64,000 nucleotides of DNA from JBJXHN01 sp046233135 (GTDB lineage Bacteria; Pseudomonadota; Alphaproteobacteria; Rhodospirillales; Rhodospirillaceae), in NCBI GenBank assembly GCA_046233135.1, contig JBJXHN010000004.1, positions 744,001 through 808,000 of the forward strand. The letters run 5' to 3'. Positions 32,267 to 40,410 of the stretch are shown piece by piece (position 1 is the stretch's first letter; every line of letters begins with the position of its first letter). Made by a program: the position numbers and the translations under genes. A model generated the notes under the pieces. The model saw nothing but the letters and a program-made list of their open reading frames with translations, did no database searches and was not told the origin of the DNA.

Positions 32267-32305
32267 CTGGGGGCAGAGACGGGTATTGTCCGTCTCTGCC
32301 CCCAG
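32267..32305. repeat. Perfect 16-bp hairpin upstream of the metallophosphoesterase gene
   Basis: CTGGGGGCAGAGACGG (32267-32282) pairs perfectly with 32290-32305 around a 7-base loop. It ends 25 bases before the GTG start of the next gene, with CCCTCGTTTC after it. It may be a terminator for the pseudo-receiver transcript or a translation-control element. The rest of 32087-32330 shows no gene. Confidence 0.7.
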
Positions 32306-32330
32306 CCCTCGTTTCTGCAAGGCCTGTACA

Positions 32331-33182
32331 GTGCGTCTTTTTGCCGTCAGCGATCTTCATCTCGGCCACGCCGCCAATCGTGCCCTCGTCGATCAGGTGG
32401 GGGATCATTCGGACGACTGGCTGATTCTTGCCGGAGATATCGGGGAAAATCCCGATCAACTCGCTTGGGCATTTTCCCGTCTCTCCCGGCGGTTCGCCCG
32501 GCTGATCTGGGTACCCGGCAACCACGAGCTGTGGACCAAAGCCCGCAACGACCAAGCTGATCCCGCCCCCCGGGGGGTAGGTCTGTACACCCAATTGGTC
32601 GGTTTGGCGCGGGACCACGGGGTGCTGACCCCCGAAGACCCCTATCCCCAATGGCCCGGCCCGCTGCCCGCCGACAGGGCGCCGACGGACGGACCGCTTC
32701 ACATCTGTCCCCTGTTCCTGCTTTATGACTACGGCTTCCGCCCCGCCCACGTGACCCGCGATGCCGTCCGGGACTGGGCGGCAGAGGACCGCATTCTGCC
32801 GGTGGACGAACTGCTGCTGCACCCCGATCCCTATCCGGACCGTCCCGCCTGGTGTGCCGCCCGCCTGCGGGAAACGGCGGCACGGCTGGCCGCCCTGCCG
32901 GCGGGGGCACGGACGGTGCTGATCAATCACTGGTCCCTGCGCCAGGACCTGCTGTTCATCCGCCGGGTGCCCCGCTATGCGCCGTGGTGCGGCACCCCGG
33001 TCACCACCGACTGGCACACCCGCTTCAACGCCGTCGTCGTCGTCGGCGGCCATCAGCACGTGCCCCGCACCGATTGGCGCGACGGCACCCGGTTCGAAGA
33101 AGTCTCGCTGGGCTATCCCCGCGAATGGGCCTCCCGCCTGGGACCGGAGCCGGACACGCTCCCCCTGCGCCTTATCCTGTAA
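32331..33182 (+). CDS. Metallophosphoesterase (calcineurin-like)
   Basis: A 283-residue phosphoesterase with all the metal-site motifs: D-x-H in AVSDLHLGH, GD in LAGDIGENPDQL, GNH(E) in VPGNHELW, and the late His residues in INHWSL and VVVVGGHQHVPRTDW. Likely substrates are phosphoesters or nucleotides; none can be chosen. The start is GTG 32331, preceded by AAGG with 8 bases between, since the upstream frame is not protein-like. It converges with the phosphopantetheinyl transferase gene, overlapping its end by 11 bases. Confidence 0.85.
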   Translation: MRLFAVSDLHLGHAANRALVDQVGDHSDDWLILAGDIGENPDQLAWAFSRLSRRFARLIWVPGNHELWTKARNDQADPAPRGVGLYTQLVGLARDHGVLTPEDPYPQWPGPLPADRAPTDGPLHICPLFLLYDYGFRPAHVTRDAVRDWAAEDRILPVDELLLHPDPYPDRPAWCAARLRETAARLAALPAGARTVLINHWSLRQDLLFIRRVPRYAPWCGTPVTTDWHTRFNAVVVVGGHQHVPRTDWRDGTRFEEVSLGYPREWASRLGPEPDTLPLRLIL

Positions 33183-33972
33183 GATCCCACAGCGGATCGC
33201 TTCCGCCGATCACCCCATGCACCACCCCCGGCGGCGGCTGGTCCGCTTCGGCCGTCACCAGCGCCAGCGCCAGGGCATGCGCCCCGTCGGCCGTATCCCA
33301 GGCTCCCAGGTGCCAGCGTCCCGGCGGCGGCAAGGGCGGTTCCGCATGTTCGACCACGGGCGGAGCGGTGCGCAGGCGGAAGCGCTCCAGCCCGCCCGTG
33401 ATTCCCACCCCCACCGCCTTGACCACCGCTTCCTTCAGCGTCCACAGCGTCAGGAACCCCGCTGCCTGATCCGCCGCCGCCAGACGCCCCAGATCCGCCG
33501 CTTCCGCCGGGTGAAAGAACCGCTCCGCCAGCTCCAGCGCCGAAGGCGTGCGGTTCGTCGCCTCCGCATCCACCCCCACCTCCAGCCCGCTGTCCGCCGC
33601 CACCGGCAGGGTCAGGGCACAGGCCGCCAACCCATGGGTATGGCTGATGCTGAACCGCGGCGGATGGGCGCCCCCCGGGCCGGCCGCCGTGTCGATCACC
33701 GGCCGGCCGCTCTCCTCTGCCCGGAACCGCCAGTCGGCCGGCGGCGCCCCGTGATAGCGCGCCAGCATCCCTCGCAGCAGCGCATGAGCCGCCCCATAGC
33801 TCCACTGGTCGCGGGCGAAGCGGAAGCGGTCCATCCGCGCGATCTCCACCGGATCCAGCCAGCGCCGCAGCTGCGCCGCGTCTGGCGCATCCGGCGCGGC
33901 GGGCAGAATCGCCATCGCCACCAGAGGCGCAGGCGCAGGCGAATCGACAGGGGGATAGACAGGCTGGGACAC
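33172..33972 (-). CDS. 4'-phosphopantetheinyl transferase, Sfp type
   Basis: A 266-residue Sfp/Gsp-type transferase that moves the phosphopantetheine arm from coenzyme A to a carrier protein of a polyketide, nonribosomal peptide or fatty-acid system. The key motifs are FSISHTHGLAACAL, the metal motif EVGVDAEATNR and FLTLWTLKEAVVKAVGVGI (WxxKEAxxK). I place the start at GTG 33972 because GGAGGG lies 5 bases upstream; the frame also opens at GTG 34002. There are no NRPS or PKS genes in the window. It is divergent from the diguanylate cyclase gene. Confidence 0.88.
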   Translation of the reverse strand: MSQPVYPPVDSPAPAPLVAMAILPAAPDAPDAAQLRRWLDPVEIARMDRFRFARDQWSYGAAHALLRGMLARYHGAPPADWRFRAEESGRPVIDTAAGPGGAHPPRFSISHTHGLAACALTLPVAADSGLEVGVDAEATNRTPSALELAERFFHPAEAADLGRLAAADQAAGFLTLWTLKEAVVKAVGVGITGGLERFRLRTAPPVVEHAEPPLPPPGRWHLGAWDTADGAHALALALVTAEADQPPPGVVHGVIGGSDPLWDLTG

Positions 33973-34169
33973 CGGACCCTCCAGGCAGGACAACCGGGCC
34001 ACCTAACCGTGCGGAGAGGGATTTTTCAAGAATGCAAAGCCGAATTGCACAGTCCGCGAGAGTGGTTTGTTGCGCTTCGGCGAAAGAAACCATACGGTGC
34101 TGCTCCACCGAGACCGGAAATCGCGCAAACGTGAGGGTCCGCCGGGGCAGGTGGGCAAGGGGCAAAGCA

Positions 34170-35537
34170 TTGGATCATCCGTCGGGAGGAGACTCCCCCC
34201 GGAACCATGGGGGCAGTACGGCCGGCTGGCCGATTTCGGTCACATTGGCCACCATCTTCGGCATCGTCGCCCTCTGCTGCGGCGCGCTGGTGTTCCTGGT
34301 GACCTCCTACCAGCAGCAATCCTCCATCAGCGAGATGGCCGAGGCCGAGTCCCGCCGCACCGCCCAGCTGATCTTCGAACACCTGTATTCCGTCATGCAC
34401 GCCGGCGGTGGTCGCACGGAAATCGACGAGGCGGTGGACCGCATCAATCACGCCACCCCCGATGCCCGCGTCAGCGTCGTCCGCTCTGCCCAAGTCGCCG
34501 AGATGTTCGGTGATACCGACGCCGCCGCCCAGGCCCGCGCCGAGGATCCCCTGATCCGCGCCGTGCTCGACAGCGGCCAGGACCAGCTACTGGATCAGGA
34601 CGAGGCCATCCGCTTCCTCCACCCCGTCCTGGTCGAACCGGTCTGCATGGACTGCCACACCAACACCCGCCCCGGCGCCGTCAATGGGGTGGTGGACATC
34701 ATGTTCCCCACCGGCCAGCTGCGCGTACCCCTGGAATTCACCATCCGCTCGGCCATCTATTCCTTCGCCCTGGCCCTGCTGGTGCTCTTCGTGGCCGTCT
34801 ACCTGAAACTGCGCTGGTTCATCGTCGCCCCCATCGTCGATCTGGCCGCCCACCTGACCTCGGCGCTGGACAGCGAACGGCGCGACACCCGCATCCGCCC
34901 CAGCCGCATCTGGCCCCGCGAAGTGCGCAAACTCGCCCGGTCGTTCAATACCCTGATGGATGACGTCGAACGCGCCCACCGCCGCCTCGTCGACCAGTCC
35001 ACCCGCGACGCCCTGACCGGACTCTACAACCGGCGCCACTTCGATGCCCTGATGCGCCGCGAAGTCGCCCGCGCCGAACGCTACGGCCGGCCCCTGACGG
35101 TGCTGATGCTCGATCTCGACGGCTTCAAGCCGGTCAACGACACCTACGGCCACGCCGCCGGCGATCACCTGCTGGTCCACCTGGGACAGCAGCTGGAACT
35201 GAACCTGCGCGAAAGCGATGTCGCCGCCCGCCTCGGCGGCGATGAATTCGCTGTCCTGGCCAGCGAAACCGCCGTCGCCGAGGGCGAACTGCTGGCCGAA
35301 AAACTGCGGCAGATTTTCATAGAGTCCCACGTGGATTACGGCGACGCCCGCCTGTCCGTGGGATGCAGCATCGGCGTCGCAACCTTCCCCCAGGATGGCC
35401 ACGACGCCGAATCCCTGCTCGAAAGCGCCGATCAGTCCATGTACGACGACAAACGCCGCCGAAAAGCCGCCGCCGGGCTGGTGCGCGGGGGCGGCGACGG
35501 GGACGATCGGACCGTCGTGCCGTTCGTGAAGGGATAG
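34170..35537 (+). CDS. Diguanylate cyclase with periplasmic c-haem (CxxCH) sensor
   Basis: A membrane-bound GGDEF enzyme that makes cyclic di-GMP. From the TTG start it has 455 residues: helix 24-45, a periplasmic DUF3365/Tll0287-like sensor (46-193) containing the haem-binding motif CMDCH (159-163), a second helix 194-212, a HAMP-like linker, and a GGDEF domain (277-440) with active-site GGDEF at 355-359 and the inhibitory RESD I-site five residues before it. The start is uncertain: TTG 34170 has AAGGGG upstream, while GTG 34131 and ATG 34032 are in frame but poorly supported. The same sensor type appears in the hybrid kinase at 41252-44050. Confidence 0.87.
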   Translation: MDHPSGGDSPRNHGGSTAGWPISVTLATIFGIVALCCGALVFLVTSYQQQSSISEMAEAESRRTAQLIFEHLYSVMHAGGGRTEIDEAVDRINHATPDARVSVVRSAQVAEMFGDTDAAAQARAEDPLIRAVLDSGQDQLLDQDEAIRFLHPVLVEPVCMDCHTNTRPGAVNGVVDIMFPTGQLRVPLEFTIRSAIYSFALALLVLFVAVYLKLRWFIVAPIVDLAAHLTSALDSERRDTRIRPSRIWPREVRKLARSFNTLMDDVERAHRRLVDQSTRDALTGLYNRRHFDALMRREVARAERYGRPLTVLMLDLDGFKPVNDTYGHAAGDHLLVHLGQQLELNLRESDVAARLGGDEFAVLASETAVAEGELLAEKLRQIFIESHVDYGDARLSVGCSIGVATFPQDGHDAESLLESADQSMYDDKRRRKAAAGLVRGGGDGDDRTVVPFVKG

Positions 35538-35542
35538 GGGTA

Positions 35543-35590
35543 AGGGAAGAGAAGTGCTGGAGGGGCTGCGGCCCCTCCAGACCTCCCAGA
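35543..35590 (+). terminator. Hairpin terminator element after the diguanylate cyclase (copy A)
   Basis: AGAGAAGTGC, then CTGGAGGGGC (35557-35566), loop TGCG, GCCCCTCCAG (35571-35580), then ACCTCCCAG. Its layout matches a second copy on the other strand at 37985-38025, so this looks like a genome-specific 3'-end element placed right after stop codons. Confidence 0.7.
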
Positions 35591-35913
35591 AATGTCATTG
35601 TTGCGTCCAGCCGGTAAGGCACCGGCCGGAGGGAGCGGCGCGCACGGACCGGAGGCGACACCGTCGACCAACCGGGCACCCCCGGTCCGCCGACGCCGCG
35701 TCTAACCTCCGGCCGGCCTGATCCCGTCGTTCCGTGACGATGCACGCAACGGTATAGGATTCACCGAACATCGGGTATAGTCTCGGACAGCCATCAGCCT
35801 TGTGTCCTCACAGGTGGAAGGTTGGTGGTAAGGGACGGGTCGGTGTTGCAACCACCGGCTCGTCCCGCTTCTGCCCGCTCCAACGAAGCGGACGCGAGGG
35901 GGAATATATCGCG
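35591..35913. other. Intergenic stretch without a recognisable gene
   Basis: About 320 bases between the hairpin and the end of the STAND gene. Short open frames exist on both strands but have no ribosome binding sites or family features. One small dyad (GCCGGT...ACCGGC near 35612-35630) is visible; nothing else. Confidence 0.5.
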
Positions 35914-37893
35914 TCACGGGGATTTCCGCCACCAGGAAGAGAGCCAGTTTGCCACCCTCCGCAAAGAGCGTTGGTTGGGGAGGGCGGTAAGGTGGCCGCG
36001 AACGATCTGCGTATTCGGATGCTCGAGACCGAGAGTCCGCTCGAAGATCTTCAAAGCCCTCTCTAAGGCCTGCCGTGCTTCGGTACCGTCTCCGATCTGA
36101 TGGAGGAGCAGGCCAAGATTGTTTGCGCATATGGCCACCTGCGGATGATCAGGCCCAAGGGAGGCTTCGTCGATTGCCAGCGCCCGCTCATATGCTGCTC
36201 GTGCGCCGGACAGATCCCCGAGAGCCTGGAGCACACCGCCGAGATTGTTTGCGCATATGGCTACCTGCGGATGATGCGACCCAAAAGCTGCTTCACCGAT
36301 GGCCAGTGCCCGCTCAAACGCCGCTCGTGCGCCGGACAGGTCCCCGAGATCCTGGAGTACAAGGCCAAGATTGTTGACGCCGATGGCAACTTCGGGATGC
36401 TCCGGCCCATATGTGGCTTCGTCGATGGTCTGCGCCCGTTCATATGCCGTCTGGGCGCCGGACAAATCCCCGAGGTCCTGGAGCACACGACCGAGATTGT
36501 TGACAACGGTGGCCACCTTTGGATGCTGCGCTCCTAGGGTTGCCTCCCAGGCGGCCTGCGCCCGCTCGTAGGCTTTCTTGGCGCCCTCGTAGTCGGCGAT
36601 CATCTTCAGGTGATAGCCGAGTTCATTCAACAACCCCCCGGCCTGCTCACCGCCTTCCGCTGCGGCTTGCTCGGCTACATGGCGCAGATGCGCCTGCCAG
36701 GCCAGCAGGGGGCCGGGCAGGCTTGCCTTGTTTTGCGCACTGGCAGCCCTCAGCACGGCATATGCCACGGTGTACCCGATTGCGTCTCGATCCTCCGCCC
36801 GCTGGCGGGCGTAGGCAGCGATCAGGCGGTGGAGGATTGGGGCGCCCTGCGGGTCCACCTCCACCAGCCCCAAGTCCCGCAGCCGGGCAACAGCATCCAC
36901 CAGACGGGCCAGGAAATCCTCGTCCTCCGCCTGCCCCATGGTCTTGGCCAGCAGCCACAGCGGCACCGGCTCGCCGGGGGCGAGGAAGGCGGCGTGGGTC
37001 AACGCCGACAGCGCCGTGGTGTCCAGAAGGTCCGTCGGTACCAGCCGCGCCACTGATGCGGCATAGGTACGGGCCACGCCGGGCTCGTGGTCCGTCTCCG
37101 TCGTACCTGTCGTCAGGGAGACATGGGCCAGCGGATCCGTGCGGCCTTGCAGGTCTTTCAGATAGCGCGCCGGATCCCCCTGCGGCGCGGCGCGATAGCG
37201 CTTCAGGTAACGGCCGGCAAGATGCAGGGCCAGGGGGAAATCCCCCAGTTCCTCGGCGATCTCCTCAAGGATCACCTGTCCCACCAGATCCGGCCGATGC
37301 GTCCCTAGCAGCGCTAGGCTTTCAGTTCGGGATAGGATGGACAGCGCCACCACTGTCACCTTCGGCGCACCATCCCAGGCCGCATGGCGACTGGTCACCA
37401 GCACCCGGCATAGCCCCACTTTCGGCCGCCATTCCTTGAATAGCGCCGGGTCCTCGCAGTTGTCGAAGATCAGCAGGCAGGGCGGGACCTGTTGCCAATA
37501 CTGCTGCACCAGCATCACCTGGTCGGCAATGGGGAGCCTGGAGAACTCCGGATGCAGCCCCAGCCCTGTCCCGCAGTCTGCGACCTCGGCCATGATGACG
37601 GCGGGATCAGCGAACGACACCCAGAACACCCCGCCGGGAAAAGCCGGCCCATACCGCCAAGCCACCTCTGTCGCAAGCTGCGTCTTGCCGATGCCGCCGC
37701 AACCGGTGATGACGGCATTCTGGTTGATGACTGCCGCCGTCCCAGCTTCCAGTGCCCGGGCCAGGGTCCGGAACGCTTCCGTCCGTCCAACAAACGCTGG
37801 GTTGGGAAAATGCACCACCCGCGACCCCGCCGGCAGCTCCCCCGGCTCGGGGACGTAATCAACAGGCAGACACAAAGGACTTGGCACCGTCAT
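35914..37893 (-). CDS. STAND NTPase: NB-ARC domain with kinesin-light-chain-type TPR repeats
   Basis: A 659-residue protein. After about 30 residues comes an AP-ATPase (NB-ARC) module: FVGRTEAFRTLARAL, Walker A GCGGIGKT (64-71), Walker B CLLIFDNCED (139-148), CRVLVTSRH and the GDFPLALHLAGRYL (GxP) motif, then a winged-helix region. Residues about 430-645 hold five 42-residue TPR_10/12 repeats (NNLGLVLQDLGDLSGARAAFERALAI type). Such proteins are switches that oligomerise on ligand binding; many serve in antiphage defence or signalling. No effector domain is fused and none is encoded alongside, so its output is unknown. The repeats are near-identical at DNA level with a 126-base period. Confidence 0.88.
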   Translation of the reverse strand: MTVPSPLCLPVDYVPEPGELPAGSRVVHFPNPAFVGRTEAFRTLARALEAGTAAVINQNAVITGCGGIGKTQLATEVAWRYGPAFPGGVFWVSFADPAVIMAEVADCGTGLGLHPEFSRLPIADQVMLVQQYWQQVPPCLLIFDNCEDPALFKEWRPKVGLCRVLVTSRHAAWDGAPKVTVVALSILSRTESLALLGTHRPDLVGQVILEEIAEELGDFPLALHLAGRYLKRYRAAPQGDPARYLKDLQGRTDPLAHVSLTTGTTETDHEPGVARTYAASVARLVPTDLLDTTALSALTHAAFLAPGEPVPLWLLAKTMGQAEDEDFLARLVDAVARLRDLGLVEVDPQGAPILHRLIAAYARQRAEDRDAIGYTVAYAVLRAASAQNKASLPGPLLAWQAHLRHVAEQAAAEGGEQAGGLLNELGYHLKMIADYEGAKKAYERAQAAWEATLGAQHPKVATVVNNLGRVLQDLGDLSGAQTAYERAQTIDEATYGPEHPEVAIGVNNLGLVLQDLGDLSGARAAFERALAIGEAAFGSHHPQVAICANNLGGVLQALGDLSGARAAYERALAIDEASLGPDHPQVAICANNLGLLLHQIGDGTEARQALERALKIFERTLGLEHPNTQIVRGHLTALPNQRSLRRVANWLSSWWRKSP

Positions 37894-37984
37894 CCCATCC
37901 CCGCATGACGATTGCTTCCGCAGATCGCTACTCTAGGCGGTAGGGCGCACCGGAAAAAGGCCTTTACCGTAAAAACTTACTGGG

Positions 37985-38025
37985 GGGTTGGGGGACCCGC
38001 TGGTCCCCCGGCACTTCCCTTCTCT
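37985..38025 (-). terminator. Hairpin terminator element after the histidine kinase (copy B)
   Basis: On the minus strand: AGAGAAGGGAAGTGC, then GGGGGACC, loop AGCG, GGTCCCCC (stem 37990-38009), then AACCCCCCAG and, further on, TTTTT. It begins directly at the kinase stop codon and has the same layout as copy A at 35543-35590. Confidence 0.7.
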
Positions 38026-39633
38026 TCACTTCCCTGCAGCCATCGGCAGCGTCACCGTCACGCGCAATCCGCCGTCCGGGCTGTCATCCAGGCTGATGCT
38101 TCCGCCGTGGGCTTCGACGACGGCGCCGACCATGGTCAGGCCGAGGCCGTTGCCGGGGGTGCTTCGGGCGGTATCGACGCGATAGAAGCGTTCGAAGACG
38201 CGGCGGCGGTCTTCGGCGGGGATACCGGGACCGCTGTCGGCGATGGTCACCACATGGCTCTGGCCGGTGGTGTTCAGCGCCACGGTCACCGTGCCTTCGG
38301 GCGGGGTGTATTTCACGGCGTTGTCCAGCAGGTTGGACAGGGCCTGGAACAGCAGGTCGCGGTCTCCGTTCAGGGGGGCGGGGGCGGGTGTGTCCGGGCG
38401 GGTCCAGGTCAGGCGGACGGTCTTGTCTTCGGCCAGCGCTTCGTACAGCTCGACCACATCGGCGAGGATGGGGGTGAGGTCGAGGGGGGCGAAGGCCGCC
38501 CGGCGGCCACCGGATTCCACTTGGGCGATGCGCAGCAGGGCGTTGAAGGTGGCCAGCAACTGGTCGACTTCGGCCAGCGCCTCGCCCAGGCCGTGGCGGG
38601 TTTCGGGGACGGCGGTATCGACGGCCAGGGTTTCCAGGCGGCCGCGCAGGCGGGCCAGCGGGGTGCGCAGGTCGTGGGCGATGGTGTCGGAGACATGGCG
38701 GACGCCGGCCATCAGGGCTTCGATGCGGGTCAGCATGACATTGAGGTTGGCGGCGAGGTCGTCGAAGTCGTCGCCGCCGCCGGTGCGCTCGGGAATGCGG
38801 CGGCTGAGGTCGCCGGCCATGATGTCGGTGCTGGTGGCGTTGATGGCCTCCAGCCGGCGGGAGAAGCGGCGGCTCATCCACCATCCGCCGGTCAGGCCGA
38901 GGCCGAGCATGGCAAAAAGGCCGGCGCGGATGGCGGCGCTCAGGCGTTTTTGCAGGATGGCGACGGGGCGCAGGTCACGGCCGACGAGCAGGCGGAAGCC
39001 GTCGCGCAGGGGCACGGCGGCGACGCGCACGCGCGTGTCCCGGCTGACCCAGGGCAGGGCCGGGGGCGTGGGAGTCTGGCCGGGGGACAGGGTGGTGGGC
39101 CAGGGCAGGGGCTCGTCCGGCGGGCGGGGCGGGGGGGGACCCATGCCGCCGCCGGGCGGGCGGTCGCGGTGGTGGCTGCCGCGGTCGCGGTCCATGGGGG
39201 TGGGACCGTCGGTGACATCCATCAGCGGCAGGGACCCGCGGGCGACGGAGAACCAGCCGTCCGTGGGCAAGGTCTCGGGCCAGGCGCTGAGGTTGCCGGC
39301 GAGCGCGGTGCCGTCGGGGGCGGCGAGCAGGAAGACGGCGTCGGCCTCGCCGGCCTGCCGGGCACGGTAGACGACGGCGCCGCCCAGGCCCCGGGGGCCG
39401 CGCCGCTCCAGGGCTGTGCCCAGCTCGCGCAGGTCCTCGGCGATGGCCTGGTCCACCTGGGCCAGCAGGAAGCGCGAGGTGCCCCACCACACGCCGGCCA
39501 TCATCAGTGTGGACCCCAGGCCGAAGAGCACCACGAAGGTCAGGGCGATGCGCAGCGCCGTGGAACGCGGCAGCAGGCGCCGGCGGGAAAGAGGGCGGAC
39601 GGTGCCGTCTGCCTCAGGACGGGCGGAGCACAT
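38026..39633 (-). CDS. Sensor histidine kinase of a PepSY-linked two-component system
   Basis: A 535-residue inner-membrane kinase: first helix near ALRIALTFVVLFGLGSTLMM, a periplasmic region rich in Pro, Arg and His (SHHRDRPPGGGMGPPPPRPP), second helix AGLFAMLGLGLTGGWW, HAMP, HisKA with the phospho-His in VSDTIAHDLRTPLARLRG, and HATPase with LLDNAVKYTP, DSGPGI and GNGLGLTMV. The His-rich periplasmic loop could bind metal ions. ATG 39633 overlaps the end of the response regulator gene by 20 bases; the frame extends further upstream but would be antisense-like in composition. The operon order is PepSY protein, regulator, kinase. Confidence 0.9.
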   Translation of the reverse strand: MCSARPEADGTVRPLSRRRLLPRSTALRIALTFVVLFGLGSTLMMAGVWWGTSRFLLAQVDQAIAEDLRELGTALERRGPRGLGGAVVYRARQAGEADAVFLLAAPDGTALAGNLSAWPETLPTDGWFSVARGSLPLMDVTDGPTPMDRDRGSHHRDRPPGGGMGPPPPRPPDEPLPWPTTLSPGQTPTPPALPWVSRDTRVRVAAVPLRDGFRLLVGRDLRPVAILQKRLSAAIRAGLFAMLGLGLTGGWWMSRRFSRRLEAINATSTDIMAGDLSRRIPERTGGGDDFDDLAANLNVMLTRIEALMAGVRHVSDTIAHDLRTPLARLRGRLETLAVDTAVPETRHGLGEALAEVDQLLATFNALLRIAQVESGGRRAAFAPLDLTPILADVVELYEALAEDKTVRLTWTRPDTPAPAPLNGDRDLLFQALSNLLDNAVKYTPPEGTVTVALNTTGQSHVVTIADSGPGIPAEDRRRVFERFYRVDTARSTPGNGLGLTMVGAVVEAHGGSISLDDSPDGGLRVTVTLPMAAGK

Positions 39634-40303
39634 AGCCGGCCCCCCGCACGGTCTCCAGGAAGGGGCGGTCGCTGTCGGAGTCCAGCTTGCGGCGCAGGCG
39701 GCTGATGTGGACATCGATGACGTTGGTCTGGGGGTCGAAGTGGTAGTCCCATACACTTTCCAGTAGCATGGTGCGGGTGACCACCTGACCGGCGTTGCGC
39801 ATCAGCACTTCGAGCAGGCGGAATTCCCGCGGCTGGAGGTCGATCGGGCGGCCGGCGCGCTCGACGGTGCGCGACAGCAGGTCCATGGAGATATCGCCGG
39901 CTTCCAGGCGGGTGGGGGTGCCTTCGGCGCCGGAGCCGGCGGCCGAGCGGCGGCGGGCCAGGGCGTCGACCCGGGCGAGCAGTTCGGCGAAGGCGAAGGG
40001 TTTGACCAGATAGTCGTCGCCGCCGGCCCGTAGGCCCTTCACCCGGTCGTCAACCTCGCCCAGCGCCGAAAGGATCAGCACGGGCACGGCGTTGTCGGAG
40101 GCGCGCAGGGTGCGGATGATGGTCAGGCCGTCGACGCCGGGCAGCATGCGGTCGACCACCAGCAGCTCGTAGGGTTCGGCCGCGGACTGGTACAGGCCGT
40201 CCTTGCCGTCGTGGACCACATCCACCGCATGGCCGGCTTCACGCAGGCCCTTGGCCACATGGGCGGCAACGGTGGTGTCGTCTTCGATGACCAGGATGCG
40301 CAT
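39614..40303 (-). CDS. OmpR-family response regulator
   Basis: A 229-residue transcriptional regulator. The receiver domain (1-120) has the acidic pair EDD near residue 8, phospho-acceptor Asp51 (LLVVDRMLPGVDG), a switch Ser (LILSALGE) and Lys in DYLVKPF. The C-terminal winged helix (130-225) has IDLQPREFRLLEVLMRNAGQVVTRTMLLESVW and VDVHISRLRRKLD, then GAGYVLR. It is paired with the overlapping kinase gene. The PepSY protein gene upstream is its likely target. A GC-rich hairpin lies between the two genes. Confidence 0.94.
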   Translation of the reverse strand: MRILVIEDDTTVAAHVAKGLREAGHAVDVVHDGKDGLYQSAAEPYELLVVDRMLPGVDGLTIIRTLRASDNAVPVLILSALGEVDDRVKGLRAGGDDYLVKPFAFAELLARVDALARRRSAAGSGAEGTPTRLEAGDISMDLLSRTVERAGRPIDLQPREFRLLEVLMRNAGQVVTRTMLLESVWDYHFDPQTNVIDVHISRLRRKLDSDSDRPFLETVRGAGYVLRPS

Positions 40304-40356
40304 GGCCGGCCCTTTCTTCCTTCGGAACGCACGATAAAGACGTGATAGCAGAAGCG

Positions 40357-40388
40357 GGCCGGCCGCGCGACGTCGTGCGCGGCCGGCC
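40357..40388. terminator. GC-rich hairpin between PepSY and regulator genes
   Basis: GGCCGGCCGCGC (40357-40368) pairs perfectly with 40377-40388 over an 8-base loop. No T-run follows on the minus strand, so it may act as an attenuator or mRNA-stability element that makes PepSY protein more abundant than the regulator and kinase. Confidence 0.55.
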
Positions 40389-40410
40389 GCTGTGTCGGGG
40401 GGCGACCCGC

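Noticed and set aside
32087..32330. A short minus-strand coding frame with Cys-Pro-Ser-Cys between the pseudo-receiver and phosphoesterase genes
   Set aside because: It runs through the perfect hairpin and lacks a start or conserved domain; it looks like a random open frame.
35591..35913. Small ORFs between the diguanylate cyclase and STAND genes
   Set aside because: They have no ribosome binding sites or hydrophobic/motif pattern, and the translations are Arg/Pro-rich as expected from shadow frames in GC-rich DNA.
35914..37893. Assigning the STAND protein as a specific Avs-type antiphage protein
   Set aside because: It lacks a fused effector and its TPRs are of the kinesin-light-chain type shared by many signalling STANDs; family membership cannot be decided without a search.
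39634..39756. Extended N-terminus of the PepSY-linked histidine kinase
   Set aside because: The extra residues (Thr/Ser/Pro/Arg-rich) overlap the response regulator's DNA-binding domain in another frame; the start at 39633 has GGGGGG upstream and leads directly to the membrane helix.
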